Assembly (NCBI GenBank): GCA_937958665.1
Contig: CALGNM010000144.1
Span: 1 to 6,252, forward strand
Direction: 5' to 3'
Source of the DNA: an uncultured bacterium
GTDB taxonomy: Bacteria; Edwardsbacteria; AC1; EtOH8
DNA: 6,252 bases
Position 1 is the stretch's first letter, and each line of letters starts with the position of its first letter. Under the pieces are notes generated by a model. It had not been told where the DNA came from, did not search any database, and saw only the letters and a program-made list of their open reading frames with translations. The position numbers were made by a program, and so were the translations under genes. This document shows positions 5,026-6,252 of this stretch, one piece after another.

Positions 5026-6174
5026 CTACTCTGCCTGAAACTGACCTTCGGCCCGATCCAGGCCATGGTACCTGGCCAGAAAATCCCTGCTCCATTGCCC
5101 AAACATGTTCTGCCCGATGGCTGCCCGGGCCTGATCCATCATCGACAGGTAGAATCGCAGGTTGTGCATTGTGGCCAGCTGGGCCGCCAGCATTTCCTTG
5201 GAAAGAAAAAGATGCCTCAGGTAGGACCGGCTGAAATTTTTACACAGATAGCAGTCACAGGATGGATCCACCGGACCTAGGTCCTGCTGGTGTTTGGCGT
5301 TTTTGATGGCCAAACGTCCCTCGGCGGTGAAAAGCGTGCCATTCCGGGCGTTACGGGTAGGAATCACACAGTCGAACATGTCCACTCCCAGGGCTATCCC
5401 CTGGATGATGTCCTCGGGCAATCCTACCCCCATCATGTACCTGGGCTGGCTGGTCGGCAGATGGCGGCAGGCGGATTCGACCGCCTCCCAAGTGGCCGCC
5501 TTGGGCTCGCCAATGGCCAGCCCCCCGATGGCATAGCCCTCGAACCCTATCTCCACCATCTCCCGGGCGCTCCTCTCTCTTAAATCCGGATAGATCCCTC
5601 CCTGGACTATTCCGAAAAGTGCCTGCCTGCCGCCATTTTCATTGTTCAATTCCAAAAACCTTTGGCGGCATCTCCGAGCCCATCTGGTGGTCCGGGCAGT
5701 GGAAGCCTCGGTGTAATCGCGGCTGGAGGGATAGGGTATGCACTCGTCAAAATTCATTATCAGATCAGCCCCCAGGGATACCTCCAATTCCATGACGCTT
5801 TCCGGGGTAAACACATGATAAGACCCGTCTAAGTGCGACTGAAACTCCACCCCTTCCTCTTTTATCTTCCTCAGCTCCGCCAAGCTGAATACCTGAAAGC
5901 CCCCGGAATCTGTCAATATCGGTTGGCCCCAGCCCATGAAACGATGAAGTCCCCCTGCCCGCTTGACCAGCTCCTCCCCCGGCCGCAGATAAAGATGATA
6001 GGCATTGCCCAGCACTATCTGAGCTCCGGCCTCCTCCAAATCCCGTGGGGTCATGGCCTTAACCGTGCCCGCGGTGCCTACCGGCATGAAGGCCGGGGTA
6101 CGGACCTCCCCATGGGCGGTTTTTATCAGCCCACTTCTGGCGTCATCCGAAGTAATATGCAGGGCGAATTCCAT
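5026..6174 (-). CDS. tgt: queuine/preQ1 tRNA-guanine transglycosylase
   Basis: This cytoplasmic enzyme exchanges G34 of GUN-anticodon tRNAs (Asp, Asn, His, Tyr) for preQ1 in queuosine synthesis. The 382 residues are full length for bacterial Tgt. Visible landmarks: TPAFMPVGTAGTVKAM (26-41); LGNAYHLYLRPG (55-66); LTDSGGFQVFSL with general-base Asp89; NFDECIPYP (Asp143); GIVQGG (188-193); GGLAIGE (217-223); the nucleophile Asp268 in MFDCVIPTRNARNG (266-279); and the zinc site Cys306, Cys308, Cys311 and His337 (CDCYLC ... MHNLRFY). All key residues are intact, so the enzyme should be active. ATG 6174 gives the family's normal N-terminus; an in-frame TTG at 6183 would add three residues. No Shine-Dalgarno is clear in the 33 bp before the adapter, and the promoter is off the contig. 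The common neighbours queA and yajC are not seen; a lipoprotein gene follows. Confidence 0.98.
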   Translation of the reverse strand: MEFALHITSDDARSGLIKTAHGEVRTPAFMPVGTAGTVKAMTPRDLEEAGAQIVLGNAYHLYLRPGEELVKRAGGLHRFMGWGQPILTDSGGFQVFSLAELRKIKEEGVEFQSHLDGSYHVFTPESVMELEVSLGADLIMNFDECIPYPSSRDYTEASTARTTRWARRCRQRFLELNNENGGRQALFGIVQGGIYPDLRERSAREMVEIGFEGYAIGGLAIGEPKAATWEAVESACRHLPTSQPRYMMGVGLPEDIIQGIALGVDMFDCVIPTRNARNGTLFTAEGRLAIKNAKHQQDLGPVDPSCDCYLCKNFSRSYLRHLFLSKEMLAAQLATMHNLRFYLSMMDQARAAIGQNMFGQWSRDFLARYHGLDRAEGQFQAE

Positions 6175-6207
6175 ATTTTTCAACTAATTAAGATCAAACC
6201 ACCAGCA

Positions 6208-6252
6208 AGATCGGAAGAGCGTCGTGTAGGGAAAGAGTGTAGATCTCGGTGG
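6208..6252 (-). other. Illumina TruSeq universal adapter (reverse complement), not genomic
   Basis: Starting with the diagnostic AGATCGGAAGAGCGTCGTG, these 45 bases are the exact reverse complement of positions 3-47. Genomic sequence ends at about 6207, cutting off the upstream region of tgt. Confidence 0.98.

Noticed and set aside
4797-5234. Rightward 145-residue open frame across the lipoprotein/tgt junction
   Set aside because: It is antisense to two well-supported genes and has no ribosome binding site or recognisable motif.
3-6252. 45-bp terminal inverted repeats suggesting a transposon or linear plasmid
   Set aside because: The repeats are Illumina adapter sequence, and there is no transposase or replication gene inside.

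Overview
The window is a short assembled contig from a bacterium, most likely uncultivated and recovered from a metagenome. Both ends carry Illumina TruSeq universal adapter sequence (1-47 and, inverted, 6208-6252), so real genomic DNA spans only about 48-6207. The bacterial assignment rests on a bacterial-type queuine tRNA-ribosyltransferase (Tgt), sigma70-type promoters with 17-bp spacers, AGGAGG-type ribosome binding sites, a tRNA with encoded CCA, and a lipobox lipoprotein. I cannot name the phylum from sequence alone. The lipoprotein with Gly at +2 would fit a diderm cell.

Layout, left to right: (1) a leftward MFS exporter of the MFS_3/EntS-like type (1280 to 48), open at its 3' end where the adapter begins; (2) a compact divergent promoter region (about 1252-1288); (3) a rightward secreted or membrane protein (1313-2020) with an exported Cys/Asp-rich motif and a His-containing membrane domain, probably a redox or haem protein; (4) converging on it with a one-base gap, a leftward two-gene operon: larA (nickel-pincer lactate racemase family, 4170-2857) followed by a tightly coupled gene for an exported protein of unknown function (2855-2022); (5) an autonomous tRNA-Gln(CUG) unit on the + strand, with a perfect consensus promoter (4277-4305), the tRNA (4327-4400) and a bidirectional terminator (4410-4441); (6) a leftward pair, tgt (6174-5026) followed by a small lipoprotein gene (4988-4458), ending at the same terminator.

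Two gene starts differ from the longest reading frames. The larA promoter overlaps the upstream TTG codon, so larA most likely starts at ATG 4170, directly behind a possible leaderless 8-codon mini-ORF whose TAA overlaps the larA ATG. LarA keeps all the nickel-cofactor and catalytic histidines, but one substrate-pocket lysine is replaced by arginine. The cofactor-making genes larB, larC and larE are not in the window. I see no CRISPR array, transposase or phage gene. There is no gene-free stretch longer than about 160 bases.
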